DNA from: Sulfurospirillum sp.
Lineage (GTDB): Bacteria > Campylobacterota > Campylobacteria > Campylobacterales > Sulfurospirillaceae
DNA: 64,000 nucleotides
NCBI GenBank assembly: GCA_014859685.1
Contig: JACUTU010000001.1
Span: 1 to 64,000 of the forward strand
Direction: 5' to 3'
Shown: one piece after another, positions 56,147 through 64,000 of the stretch
Position numbering within the stretch: position 1 is the stretch's first letter
Layout of the letters: the number at the start of each line of letters is the position of its first letter
Notes under the pieces: generated by a model
What the model saw: the letters and a program-made list of their open reading frames with translations, nothing else
Database searches by the model: none
Told to the model about the DNA's origin: nothing
Position numbers and translations under genes: made by a program

Positions 56147-57292
56147 TTGCAAAAAGTCCAAAACGCTGATTTTATCATCGTCTATGCATGTACCATCTTA
56201 GCACTGTGTACGCTTTATGCAGTGCAACCTATCCAGCCACTTTTTGAGAGCGAGTTTTCGCTTACAAGATTTGAGGCGGTTATCTTTACAACTGCCATCA
56301 TGCTTCCTTTGGGCTTTGCACCTATCTTTTATGGATATATCCTAGAGAGTGTTTCGCTCAAGCGATTTTTGCGTAATGCTATCTTGCTTTTGGGTATCTT
56401 GGAGTTGCTTTTTGCAGCAAGCGATACATACCCGCTTTTACTGTTTATTCGGGCATTGCAAGGATTTTTGATTCCCGCAATTCTTACATCTTTGATGAGT
56501 TATATCTCTTTTATCACACCAAAAGAGTTGGTGCAACAAGCTATTGGGTATTATATCGCAGCGACTATTTTTGGGGGTTTTATCGGCAGATTGCTGAGTG
56601 GCATTTTGAGCGATCTTTTTGGCTGGCGTGTATTTTTTATGCTCCTTGGATTAGCACTTTTGGTGATGTATGGATTGCTTATTTATCTTAGTGAAGAGGC
56701 AAAAGTAAGTTTTGTTAAACCAAAAGCAAAAGAGATCCTAGATATCTTACATGTAAAGCCTTTTGCTACTATATTTGCGATGATGTTTCTTATCTTTTTC
56801 GTTTTTCAAGCAGTGTTAAACTTTTTACCATTTAGACTCACAAGTATGAGTTCGCAGATAGGATTTGGTAAAGTTGGCTTGATGTATGCTGGCTATATCA
56901 TAGGATTTGTGATCTCTGTGCGTGTTTTGTGGCTCATCAAATTTTTCAAAGGTGAAACAAGAGCTATCATCATCGGTATTTTTATCTATCTTGCGAGCTT
57001 ACAACTTTTTTATATAGGCAATTATGCTGTTTTATTTGTTGCTATGTTTGCTTTGTGCGCTGGTTTTTTCATCATCCATTCTGTGGCATCTGGACTTATC
57101 AACAAGTTAGCTCATGAAAAAAGAGCTATCTCAAATGGCTTGTATCTCTCTTTTTACTACGCAGGTGGTGCTTTTGGTACTTTTGCCCCCGGTGTATTTT
57201 TTCAATATCTAGGTTGGAACGCTTTCATTGTTTTACTCTCAACCATCGTTTTTGCATCACTCTTTTTTGCTTTTAAAGTCAATAAAAACTAA
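56147..57292 (+). CDS. MFS transporter (YnfM-like)
   Basis: A 381-residue major facilitator protein with 12 helices. Opens with A-V-Q-P-I-Q-P-L-F near residue 27, and has a motif-A-like stretch R-L-L-S-G-I-L-S-D-L-F-G-W-R near residue 145. Substrate unknown, possibly drugs or arabinose-like compounds as in its relatives. It starts nine bases after the phosphoribosyltransferase stop with a TTG and a poor ribosome binding site, so its exact start is less sure. Confidence 0.87.
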   Translation: MQKVQNADFIIVYACTILALCTLYAVQPIQPLFESEFSLTRFEAVIFTTAIMLPLGFAPIFYGYILESVSLKRFLRNAILLLGILELLFAASDTYPLLLFIRALQGFLIPAILTSLMSYISFITPKELVQQAIGYYIAATIFGGFIGRLLSGILSDLFGWRVFFMLLGLALLVMYGLLIYLSEEAKVSFVKPKAKEILDILHVKPFATIFAMMFLIFFVFQAVLNFLPFRLTSMSSQIGFGKVGLMYAGYIIGFVISVRVLWLIKFFKGETRAIIIGIFIYLASLQLFYIGNYAVLFVAMFALCAGFFIIHSVASGLINKLAHEKRAISNGLYLSFYYAGGAFGTFAPGVFFQYLGWNAFIVLLSTIVFASLFFAFKVNKN

Positions 57293-57547
57293 AAAAATCT
57301 TCCTAATTTTTGGCAACAATTATGATTTGAATAGAAAGTTTTTTGAAATAATGCACGAAATTTTTTCACAACAACCTCAAAGTTTTTTTAATGTTATAGC
57401 CAATTATAAACACATCAAGCAAGCTTTAATTTTTCTATGTATTTTATGCACAAAATAGCCAGAAATACGGCTTTAAAACGATTTTTTTATTAGTTAAAAT
57501 TAATCAAAAAAAGAGTACAATCACGAAATTTTTATGATAGGTTTTCT

Positions 57548-57700
57548 ATGCAAAAGAGCAAAAATACCTTTTCAATGTTTAAAGCTATCGCTCTTGTTGT
57601 TGGAGCAAATTTGCCTTTTGTTGCACCGCACCATATCGTGCGACTATTTTTAGTGATGGGTGTAGCGTCTGTGCTTTTAAAATTTTGGACGAGGGTGTGA
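57548..57700 (+). CDS. 50-residue hydrophobic protein leading the cit operon
   Basis: An ATG at 57548 opens a 50-codon frame (M-Q-K-S-K-N-T-F-S-M...) with one hydrophobic stretch and a basic end, stopping in TGA at 57698-57700. The citC ATG overlaps that stop (ATGA), which argues for a real, translated gene. No good ribosome binding site is visible. A TACAAT -10-like box at 57516-57521 could drive the operon. Function unknown; a small membrane protein is likely. The region 57293-57547 shows no other convincing gene. Confidence 0.5.
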   Translation: MQKSKNTFSMFKAIALVVGANLPFVAPHHIVRLFLVMGVASVLLKFWTRV

Positions 57701-58713
57701 TGATTACTTTTTCTCTTGTTCCAAGCACTAGCACTTTGCGTTTAGCAAAGATCAAAGAATTTCTTGCCTTATTTGAACTTGAATGTAGTGAAGATGTTGA
57801 ATCTTTTGTGGTTGCAAAAGAGGATGCAAAGATAATAGCTTGCGGAGGAATAGCTGGAAAAGTTTTGAAAGATATCGCTATTGATGGGCTTTATCAAGGC
57901 AAGCACCTTGCGTTAAAATTGATGAGCGAACTCTTACATGTAGCCTATGAAGCAGGCAGGCAAGAGCTTTTTTTATTTACAAAACCTTGTTATGTGGAAG
58001 TATTTGAGGATTGTGGTTTCAAGTATATAACGCAAGCAGCTAAAACGATAGCATTGATGGAAAACCACCAAAACTTAGAGCCGTATTGTAAATCACTACG
58101 AGCATTGAGGGTAAAAGGCAACAAGATAGGCTCTCTTGTAGTCAATTGCAATCCTTTTACGCTAGGGCATCTGCATCTTGTAAAAAGTGCTTGTGCTACT
58201 TGTGATTGGGTGCATTTGTTTGTAGTGAAAGAGGATGCTTCCTATTTTCCTTATGTTACAAGACTCGCTTTGATTCGCGAAGGGTTGGAGGGAATTAAAA
58301 ATCTTACAATTCATGAAGGATCAGATTATATCATCTCAAAAGCGACTTTTCCAACTTATTTTATCAAAGATAAACGCAAGATAGACTCACTTTTTACCGA
58401 GCTAGATCTCAATCTTTTTCGTAATCATTTAGCCCCTCAACTTGGTATAACGCATCGTTTTGTGGGGGAAGAACCGTTGTGCGTAGTAACGCACGAGTAT
58501 AACCAGCAGATGAAAAAGTGTCTTGCGCAAGTAGGTGTTATGCCAAGTATAGAGGTGGTCGAGATCAAGAGAATATACCATGCAAATGAGCCTATATCGG
58601 CATCAAGAGTTCGCAAAGCGATGCAAGATGGGGATATTGAACTTATCTCGCATCTTGTTCCATCAAGCACACTTTATGCTATTCAAAATATACTTAAAAA
58701 ACAGGAGAAATAA
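57700..58713 (+). CDS. citC: [citrate (pro-3S)-lyase] ligase
   Basis: A 337-residue enzyme that acetylates the prosthetic group of the citrate lyase carrier protein using ATP and acetate. The N-terminal part resembles an acetyltransferase fold. The nucleotidyltransferase domain begins G-S-L-V-V-N-C-N-P-F-T-L-G-H near residue 145. The ATG at 57700 overlaps the previous stop, and citD overlaps its end by one base. Confidence 0.92.
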   Translation: MITFSLVPSTSTLRLAKIKEFLALFELECSEDVESFVVAKEDAKIIACGGIAGKVLKDIAIDGLYQGKHLALKLMSELLHVAYEAGRQELFLFTKPCYVEVFEDCGFKYITQAAKTIALMENHQNLEPYCKSLRALRVKGNKIGSLVVNCNPFTLGHLHLVKSACATCDWVHLFVVKEDASYFPYVTRLALIREGLEGIKNLTIHEGSDYIISKATFPTYFIKDKRKIDSLFTELDLNLFRNHLAPQLGITHRFVGEEPLCVVTHEYNQQMKKCLAQVGVMPSIEVVEIKRIYHANEPISASRVRKAMQDGDIELISHLVPSSTLYAIQNILKKQEK

Positions 58714-59009
58714 TGCAACAAAATATAATTCCATCACATGCAGGTACGCTTGAATCAAGTGATTTGTTTGTAAGAATTTTGCCTAAAAAAGAGGGCGGTG
58801 TGAGCATTGAGCTTGAGAGTAGCGTGTGTGAAATCTACGCTGATGCGATCAAAAAAACTGTGTTAGAATGTGCCAATGCTTTTGGTGCAGATGGAATGAG
58901 TATAATCGTGCAAGACAAAGGGGCGCTTGATTATGTGATCAAAGCGAGGGTGCAAACAGCACTTTTGCGAGCATTTGGTATGAATGAGCTAGATTGGAGT
59001 GTATTATGA
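58713..59009 (+). CDS. citD: citrate lyase acyl carrier protein (gamma)
   Basis: A 98-residue carrier. The serine that holds the phosphoribosyl-dephospho-CoA group is in A-G-T-L-E-S-S-D near residue 14. It shuttles acetyl and citryl groups between CitF and CitE. Overlaps both neighbours (ATGA with citE). Confidence 0.93.
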   Translation: MQQNIIPSHAGTLESSDLFVRILPKKEGGVSIELESSVCEIYADAIKKTVLECANAFGADGMSIIVQDKGALDYVIKARVQTALLRAFGMNELDWSVL

Positions 59010-59896
59010 TACAACAAAAGCTCAGAAGAAGTATGCTTTTTGTGCCAGGCTCGAATGTCTCTATGGTGTGTAATGCTTTTATCTACCAACCAGATACTGT
59101 GATGTTTGATCTTGAAGATTCAGTTGCATTGAGTGAAAAAGATTCTGCAAGATTGTTGGTGTATCACGCTTTGCAACATTTTACATACAAAGATATAGAA
59201 ACCGCTGTGCGAGTCAATCCGCTCAATACGCCTTTTGGAATTTTGGATCTTGAAGCGGCTATCAGAGCTGGCGCGGACATCATTAGATTGCCAAAAACAG
59301 ATAGCGTTGATGATGTGCTTGAGATGGAACAAGAGATAGCTGATATCGAAAATCGTATCGGCCGTCAGAAAAAAACAATGATGCTTGCTGCTATTGAAAG
59401 TGCTTTAGGAGTTGTCAATGCTGTAGATATCGCAAGATCTTCAAAAAGATTGATGGGCATTGCTTTGGGAGCCGAGGACTTTGTGCGTGATTTGCGAACA
59501 CAACGCACCAAGGCAGGGAGCGAACTTATGGCAGCTCGAAATCAGATATTGCTTGCAGCACGGGCAGCGAAGATCAGTGCTTTTGACTCTGTTTTTTCTG
59601 ATGTCAAAGATAAAGAGGGTTTTGTGTATGAAGTAAATTATATCAAGGGTTTAGGTTTTGATGGCAAATCACTCATCAATCCAAACCAAATTCCATGGTT
59701 ACATAAGGCATTTGAGCCGTCAATTGAAGACATAACATGGGCGCAAGAAGTTTTAGAAGCCGCAAAAGATTCCAAAATACGAGGTCTCGGTGTTGTTTCT
59801 ATTGATGGTAAAATGGTTGATGCACCCATCATCGCAAGAGCTCGCTGGATAGTGGATTTAGCAAAGGCTTCAGGCGTATTAGGAGAAGAGGTATGA
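59006..59896 (+). CDS. citE: citrate lyase beta chain (citryl-ACP lyase)
   Basis: A 296-residue TIM-barrel lyase. Opens R-R-S-M-L-F-V-P-G-S-N and contains M-F-D-L-E-D-S-V and R-V-N-P-L-N-T, the magnesium and citryl site. It splits citryl-ACP to acetyl-ACP and oxaloacetate. The start at 59006 overlaps the citD stop; the frame extends 12 bases upstream without need. Confidence 0.95.
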   Translation: MIQQKLRRSMLFVPGSNVSMVCNAFIYQPDTVMFDLEDSVALSEKDSARLLVYHALQHFTYKDIETAVRVNPLNTPFGILDLEAAIRAGADIIRLPKTDSVDDVLEMEQEIADIENRIGRQKKTMMLAAIESALGVVNAVDIARSSKRLMGIALGAEDFVRDLRTQRTKAGSELMAARNQILLAARAAKISAFDSVFSDVKDKEGFVYEVNYIKGLGFDGKSLINPNQIPWLHKAFEPSIEDITWAQEVLEAAKDSKIRGLGVVSIDGKMVDAPIIARARWIVDLAKASGVLGEEV

Positions 59897-61353
59897 ATAA
59901 TTTAAAAACCTTTACATGTACAGAAAAAATCAAGGGTGAAAACAGAGAAACAAAACTCTTTACTACCATACAAGAAGCGATAAAAGCATCTTGTTTGCAA
60001 GATGGTATGACGATTTCATTTCATCATGCTTTTCGTGGTGGCGACTTGATTCTCAATAAAGTCATCGATATCATTGCCGCTATGGGATTTAAGGATCTTA
60101 CTTTGGCTTCAAGTTCGCTTGCAAGTATTCACGATACGCTCATAGCACACATCAAATCAGGTGTCATAACACAAATCTACACCTCAGGTTTGCGTGGTAA
60201 ACTTGGAGAAGCTATCTCCCATGGACTGATGGAAAAACCTGTGCATATTCATTCGCACGGTGGCAGAGTACATCTCATCCAATCTGGCGAACTCAATATT
60301 GATGTTGCTTTTGTAGGCGTGCCGGTAAGTGATGTTTTCGGCAATGCAAATGGACATTCGGGTCGTTCAAAATGTGGTTCACTTGGTTATGTTATGAGTG
60401 ATGCACAGTATGCAAAGCATGTGATTATTCTCACAGAAGAGTTAGTGGCATATCCAAACAAACCCTCATCCATTTCGCAAGATCAAGTAGATAGCGTCGT
60501 GGTAGTGGACGCTGTAGGAGATCCTGCTAAGATAGGTGCTGGTGAAACCCGTATGACATCTAATCCAAAAGAGCTTATGCTAGCACGCCTAACAACCAAA
60601 GTGATCGAACACTCGGGACTTTTTAAAGAAGGTTTTAGTTTGCAAACAGGCACGGGCGGAGCTTCCTTGGCGACTACAGTATTTTTGAGCGAAAAGATGG
60701 AATCAAAAGGTATAACCGCTAGTTTTGGACTCGGCGGGATAACGGGAACCATGGTATATATGCTCAAACGAGGCTTGATTAAAAAGCTACTTGATGTGCA
60801 AAGCTTTGATGAGTTTGCAGCAAAATCACTCGGTGAAAATGAAAATCATATCGAAATTTCAGCCAATGAATATGCAAATCCAAGTTCAAAAGGTGCAGCC
60901 ATCAAGCAGCTTGATATCGTCGTTTTAAGCGCACTTGAAATTGATCTTGATTTTAATGTCAATGTTATCACTGGCTCAAAAGGACTATTGCGTGGCGCAT
61001 CTGGCGGACATTGCGATACAGCAGCTGAAGCAAAACTTTCTATCATCGTAGCCCCACTCACTCGCGGTAGAATTCCAACAATAACCAAAAGGGTAAATAC
61101 GATAGTAACCCCAGGTTCAAGCGTTGATGTGGTTGTAACAGATCAGGGCATAGCGGTACATCCAAGACATCCAGAGCTTGCGGCGGCACTCAAAAAAGCA
61201 GGGCTTATTGTGTTGGATATGCACGCACTGTATGAAAAAGCGATGGCATTGTGCGGTGAACCGCAAGAGATCAAATACACAGACAAAGTGGTTGCACTCA
61301 TCCGCTACCGCGATGGTTCCATTATCGATGTGGTGCGACAACTCGCCAAATGA
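59893..61353 (+). CDS. citF: citrate lyase alpha chain (citrate-ACP transferase)
   Basis: A 486-residue CoA-transferase-like subunit that swaps acetyl for citrate on the carrier. Recognisable from F-H-H-A-F-R-G-G-D, S-G-L-R-G-K-L-G and V-T-D-Q-G-I-A-V-H-P. It overlaps citE (ATGA) and citXG by four bases. One TTACATGTAC site lies in its first codons. Confidence 0.95.
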   Translation: MNNLKTFTCTEKIKGENRETKLFTTIQEAIKASCLQDGMTISFHHAFRGGDLILNKVIDIIAAMGFKDLTLASSSLASIHDTLIAHIKSGVITQIYTSGLRGKLGEAISHGLMEKPVHIHSHGGRVHLIQSGELNIDVAFVGVPVSDVFGNANGHSGRSKCGSLGYVMSDAQYAKHVIILTEELVAYPNKPSSISQDQVDSVVVVDAVGDPAKIGAGETRMTSNPKELMLARLTTKVIEHSGLFKEGFSLQTGTGGASLATTVFLSEKMESKGITASFGLGGITGTMVYMLKRGLIKKLLDVQSFDEFAAKSLGENENHIEISANEYANPSSKGAAIKQLDIVVLSALEIDLDFNVNVITGSKGLLRGASGGHCDTAAEAKLSIIVAPLTRGRIPTITKRVNTIVTPGSSVDVVVTDQGIAVHPRHPELAAALKKAGLIVLDMHALYEKAMALCGEPQEIKYTDKVVALIRYRDGSIIDVVRQLAK

Positions 61354-62687
61354 TAGACCAAGCATGCCCACTGAGTATTATTTTAGCTAACAAAGAGGAG
61401 CGTGCTAGAAGACAAAAAGAGCTTTTAGTACGCAACAGTGGATGTTTTCTCATCTCTTTGAGTATCAATACCCCAAGTGCCATCAAACTTTCTCTAGCTT
61501 CATTGGTGATTTATGAAATTGCTTGTCAAGCTATAGACTCAATACTCACGCAAAATGGTTTTGAATGTCTTGCGGTACAAGAGCAAAAAGCATTAAGTGG
61601 CGCTGAAAAACTCTTTACATGTAGAGGCGATGCGAGGGCTTTCAAGATACTTACATGTAAGCTTGAAGTAAAACACCCGCTAGGACGACTGATGGATATT
61701 GATGTGTTTGATCCAACGGGAGTTTTACTTTCAAGAACAGATTTTGGCTTTGAAAAACGGCGTTGTTTGCTATGTGAAAATGAAGCTTTTGTCTGTGCAA
61801 GAGAGCAAAAACACTCTTATGCTACGCTCAATGCTTCTATTAAAAAATTAGTATGGCAGTATGCAAATGAGCATTATATTGCACTTGCATGTGAACTTGC
61901 TATGCAAACAGAAGTACAACTCACCCCAAAGCCAGGACTTGTAGATAGCAACAATAGCGGCGCACATAGTGATATGAATATACACACTTTTTATGCAAGC
62001 ATACAAGCGATAAAGCCCTTTATATCAAGCTTTTTAGCAGCAGAACCACTTGATTTTGCGACACTTCGCACCATCGGCATTGCATGTGAAAAAGCAATGC
62101 TCAAAGCGACACATGGCATCAACACACACAAGGGTATGATCTTTTGTCTCGCACTTTTTTGTGGTGCTATCCAACAGTTACAAAAAAGAGGGGAAAAGCT
62201 TACATGTAAGCACATGCAAGAACAAATAAAATTGCTTGCCAAAAATCTTGTCAAAAAAGATCTCATTGATCAAAACCAACATAGTGCAGGTGCGAGATAT
62301 TTTGCTCATAGTGGACATGCCGGCATCAGACAATACGCCCAAGAAGGCTTTATGATAGTCTTTGCAGGAAGTGTGCCATTTTTTCAAAAACAAAGCCAAT
62401 ACCATGAACAATCACACGCCCTCAAACTTACCATGCTCTGGCTCATGGCAAATCTCATCGACACAACACTCTATGCAAGAGGCGGCGATGCAGCGCTTTT
62501 ATATGTACAACAAAAAGCAAAAGATTTGCTTACATGTAAGTACAAAAACGAAAAAGAACTTAATGCAAAACTTTATGAATTTGATGCCGATCTCATAGCT
62601 AAAAACCTCTCAGCAGGAGGCAGCGCAGACCTCCTAGCCCTCACATGGCTAGCCAGCAAACTTCTTGAGGATGAGACCAAGAATTAA
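61350..62687 (+). CDS. citXG: fused CitX/CitG prosthetic-group enzymes
   Basis: A 445-residue fusion. The CitX part (residues 1-170) has P-L-G-R-L-M-D-I-D-V-F-D and R-R-C-L-L-C; it attaches the prosthetic group to CitD. The CitG part (residues 175-445) has T-P-K-P-G-L-V-D-S-N-N-S-G-A-H-S-D-M; it makes the prosthetic group from dephospho-CoA and ATP. The stop TAA lies in the REP-like repeat, so the last few residues may have been replaced. Four TACATGTA-core sites fall in this one gene, mostly read as T-C-K or T-C-R. Confidence 0.93.
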   Translation: MIDQACPLSIILANKEERARRQKELLVRNSGCFLISLSINTPSAIKLSLASLVIYEIACQAIDSILTQNGFECLAVQEQKALSGAEKLFTCRGDARAFKILTCKLEVKHPLGRLMDIDVFDPTGVLLSRTDFGFEKRRCLLCENEAFVCAREQKHSYATLNASIKKLVWQYANEHYIALACELAMQTEVQLTPKPGLVDSNNSGAHSDMNIHTFYASIQAIKPFISSFLAAEPLDFATLRTIGIACEKAMLKATHGINTHKGMIFCLALFCGAIQQLQKRGEKLTCKHMQEQIKLLAKNLVKKDLIDQNQHSAGARYFAHSGHAGIRQYAQEGFMIVFAGSVPFFQKQSQYHEQSHALKLTMLWLMANLIDTTLYARGGDAALLYVQQKAKDLLTCKYKNEKELNAKLYEFDADLIAKNLSAGGSADLLALTWLASKLLEDETKN

Positions 62688-62757
62688 TGGGGACAGAGAA
62701 TTAATGGGGACAGGCTACTTTTTTATAAATCAAAAAAGTAGCCTGTCCCCATTAATT
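62681..62757. repeat. REP-like element, copy 3, inverted pair
   Basis: A partial unit (62683-62696) is followed by a perfect 26-bp inverted repeat (62699-62724 and 62732-62757) around a 7-base loop. Each arm is ATTAATGGGGACAGGCTAC plus flanking bases. It overlaps the end of citXG, supplying its TAA, and separates the cit operon from the hipBA module. As RNA it would be a strong hairpin and may terminate both transcripts. Confidence 0.9.
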
Positions 62758-62804
62758 TCCCATTTGGTATAAATAGCTCAGCCTTTTTCATAATACTAAA
62801 ATTA

Positions 62805-62857
62805 TGCCATATTTGACATATATAATTATAAATACTATAATTAAGTCAAATATGGCA
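62805..62857 (+). promoter_or_regulatory. hipBA promoter inside a 13-bp inverted repeat
   Basis: TGCCATATTTGAC (62805-62817) and its exact reverse complement GTCAAATATGGCA (62845-62857) flank the promoter. TTGACA at 62813-62818 and TATAAT at 62836-62841 are 17 bases apart, a perfect sigma-70 pair. The left arm covers the -35 box and the right arm covers the start region, as expected for autorepression by HipB with or without HipA. Confidence 0.8.
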
Positions 62858-62866
62858 GGAATAACA

Positions 62867-63127
62867 ATGAAGAAAATAAATAGCACTGATGAATTAGGAT
62901 TAGAAATACAAAAAATTAGAAAAGAACAAAAAATGTCAAGAAAATCTTTAGCACGACTAGCTGGTGTATCCGAACGAACTATTAGTCGGCTTGAAAATGG
63001 TGAATTAATTGATGTTGGCATCACTAAAATATTTTTCATCCTTGATATTCTAAATAGAGCAATCGAAATTACATCAAGCAGTAGAATTTTAACACTTGAT
63101 GAGCTCAACCAAGGGAAGACATATTGA
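62867..63127 (+). CDS. hipB: HipB-like antitoxin (XRE-family HTH)
   Basis: About 86 residues with a helix-turn-helix: S-R-K-S-L-A-R-L-A-G-V-S-E-R-T-I-S-R-L-E-N-G. It should bind the flanking operator and neutralise HipA. AGGA at 62857-62860 points to the ATG at 62867; an ATG at 62852 lies too close to the transcription start. The hipA frame begins two bases after its stop or overlaps it with a TTG. Confidence 0.85.
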   Translation: MKKINSTDELGLEIQKIRKEQKMSRKSLARLAGVSERTISRLENGELIDVGITKIFFILDILNRAIEITSSSRILTLDELNQGKTY

Positions 63128-63129
63128 CC

Positions 63130-64000
63130 ATGAAAAAATTAAAAATCTTTTCAAATAAAAATGAGATAGGAAAATTAATTTTTGACAAAAAATTTGAATA
63201 CTCTTATAACGATAATCCCTCGACTCTTCTATCTATTACCATGCCTAATCGACCCCTTTCATATGTAAGTGATTCAATCCCACCTATTTTTGAAATGAAT
63301 CTCCCCGAAGGTGCACTGAAAGAAAAAATAAAAAATCATTTTGGAAAAATAGAACCAGTTAATGATGTAAGACTGCTTGAAATAATTGGCCCCTATGTTT
63401 TAGGAAGAATTAAAGCAGGCTCAGCTAGTGATATGCAAGAAACTCAAATAAAATTAAATGAATTGCTTGAACCAAAAGAGGGATACTTTGAAAGTATTAT
63501 GGAAAAATTTGCTATTCGCTCAGGAATTTCAGGCGTACAACCAAAACTTTTAGTAGATATTAAAGATGCTAGAACATTAAAACTAGAACACTATATTGTT
63601 AAATCTTGGACAGATGAGTACCCTGAGTTGGCACTCAATGAATACTTTTGTATGAGTGCATGTAAAAAAGCAGGACTTAGTACTCCCAATTTTTATTTAA
63701 GCAATGATCGAAAAATGTTTATTATGAAGCGATTTGACTTTGAAGAAAATGGCGACTATTTAGGGTTTGAAGATATGTGTGTCTTGCTTGGTAAAAATAC
63801 AGATGAAAAATACAATGCAAGTTATGAAGATGTTGCTAAAGCATTCAAAAACATAACGGGCTCTAAAAAAGATATGCATCAATTTTTTAAAGCACTAATA
63901 ATGAATCATTTGCTAAGAAATGGAGATGGTCATTTAAAAAATTATGGTGTAGTGTATAAAAAATACCCTGAAATAAATGATATTCAGATGGCTCCAATCT
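63130..64000 (+). CDS. hipA: HipA-like serine/threonine kinase toxin, 3' end beyond window
   Basis: About 290 residues are in the window and the frame is open at the edge. Visible family features are an N-terminal HipA domain, S-G-V-Q-P-K-L-L near residue 137, the kinase K-R-F-D, and the catalytic loop G-D-G-H-L-K-N-Y-G-V. HipA of E. coli phosphorylates glutamyl-tRNA synthetase and induces persistence; the target here is unknown. No TACATGTA sites occur here, in contrast to the neighbouring cit operon. Confidence 0.87.
   Translation, partial: MKKLKIFSNKNEIGKLIFDKKFEYSYNDNPSTLLSITMPNRPLSYVSDSIPPIFEMNLPEGALKEKIKNHFGKIEPVNDVRLLEIIGPYVLGRIKAGSASDMQETQIKLNELLEPKEGYFESIMEKFAIRSGISGVQPKLLVDIKDARTLKLEHYIVKSWTDEYPELALNEYFCMSACKKAGLSTPNFYLSNDRKMFIMKRFDFEENGDYLGFEDMCVLLGKNTDEKYNASYEDVAKAFKNITGSKKDMHQFFKALIMNHLLRNGDGHLKNYGVVYKKYPEINDIQMAPI

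Noticed and set aside
57228-57458. 76-codon frame overlapping the end of the MFS gene
   Set aside because: It starts inside the transporter gene, lacks a ribosome binding site and has no recognised motif.

Overview
The window looks like chromosome from a Campylobacterota (Epsilonproteobacteria) chemolithoautotroph, of Sulfurimonas, Sulfuricurvum or Arcobacter-like type; the genus cannot be fixed from sequence alone. The evidence is AT-rich composition, both subunits of ATP citrate lyase (reductive TCA cycle), a futalosine-pathway menaquinone enzyme (MqnE), an HP1021/Cj1608-type atypical response regulator, and the block pgpA, ATP-sulfurylase-like gene, regulator, ispDF, mrp, dapD, which I recall as clustered in Campylobacter.

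Region 1 (about 1-9940, all minus strand) is accessory. A WYL-domain regulator heads a train of a small ORF, an HNH-type nuclease, four small membrane proteins, a KAP-type P-loop NTPase, a frameshifted gene, two further membrane proteins (one with a long coiled coil, one resembling an ion channel) and a tandem-repeat protein. Most have no recognisable function. This is the best candidate for an undescribed multi-gene system, possibly defensive. Region 2 (10.0-13.3 kb) is scarred. A sirtuin gene and an ABC permease gene are each cut off at a REP-like repeat that supplies an in-frame stop, leaving a transporter remnant without its binding protein.

Region 3 (13.3-62.7 kb) is core genome. It holds a radical SAM/DNA-metabolism pair, lplA-lipA divergent from a complete pyruvate dehydrogenase operon (aceE-aceF-lpd), aclBA, a ferritin-like protein, proC, a YceI protein, the pgpA to dapD block, c-di-GMP genes (GGDEF plus PilZ), an ABC-F protein, transporters, mltC, glmS, glnD, trpB, mqnE and a purine-salvage pair. 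It ends with a full citrate lyase operon (citC-citD-citE-citF-citXG). The cell therefore has two citrate-cleaving systems and a lipoate-dependent pyruvate dehydrogenase with its own lipoate genes. A SelW-like selenoprotein with an in-frame UGA lies at 42873-43109. Region 4 (62.8-64 kb) is a hipB-hipA toxin-antitoxin module cut by the window edge.

The most striking non-gene signal is the palindrome TTACATGTAA. I counted 18 exact copies and about 20 more sharing the TACATGTA core, nearly all inside genes and all between 9.5 and 62.5 kb. The first 9.4 kb and the last 1.4 kb have none. Two further repeat families are present: a REP-like ATTAATGGGGACAGGCTAC element (three loci) and an intergenic element with TTACGCACT ends (four copies).
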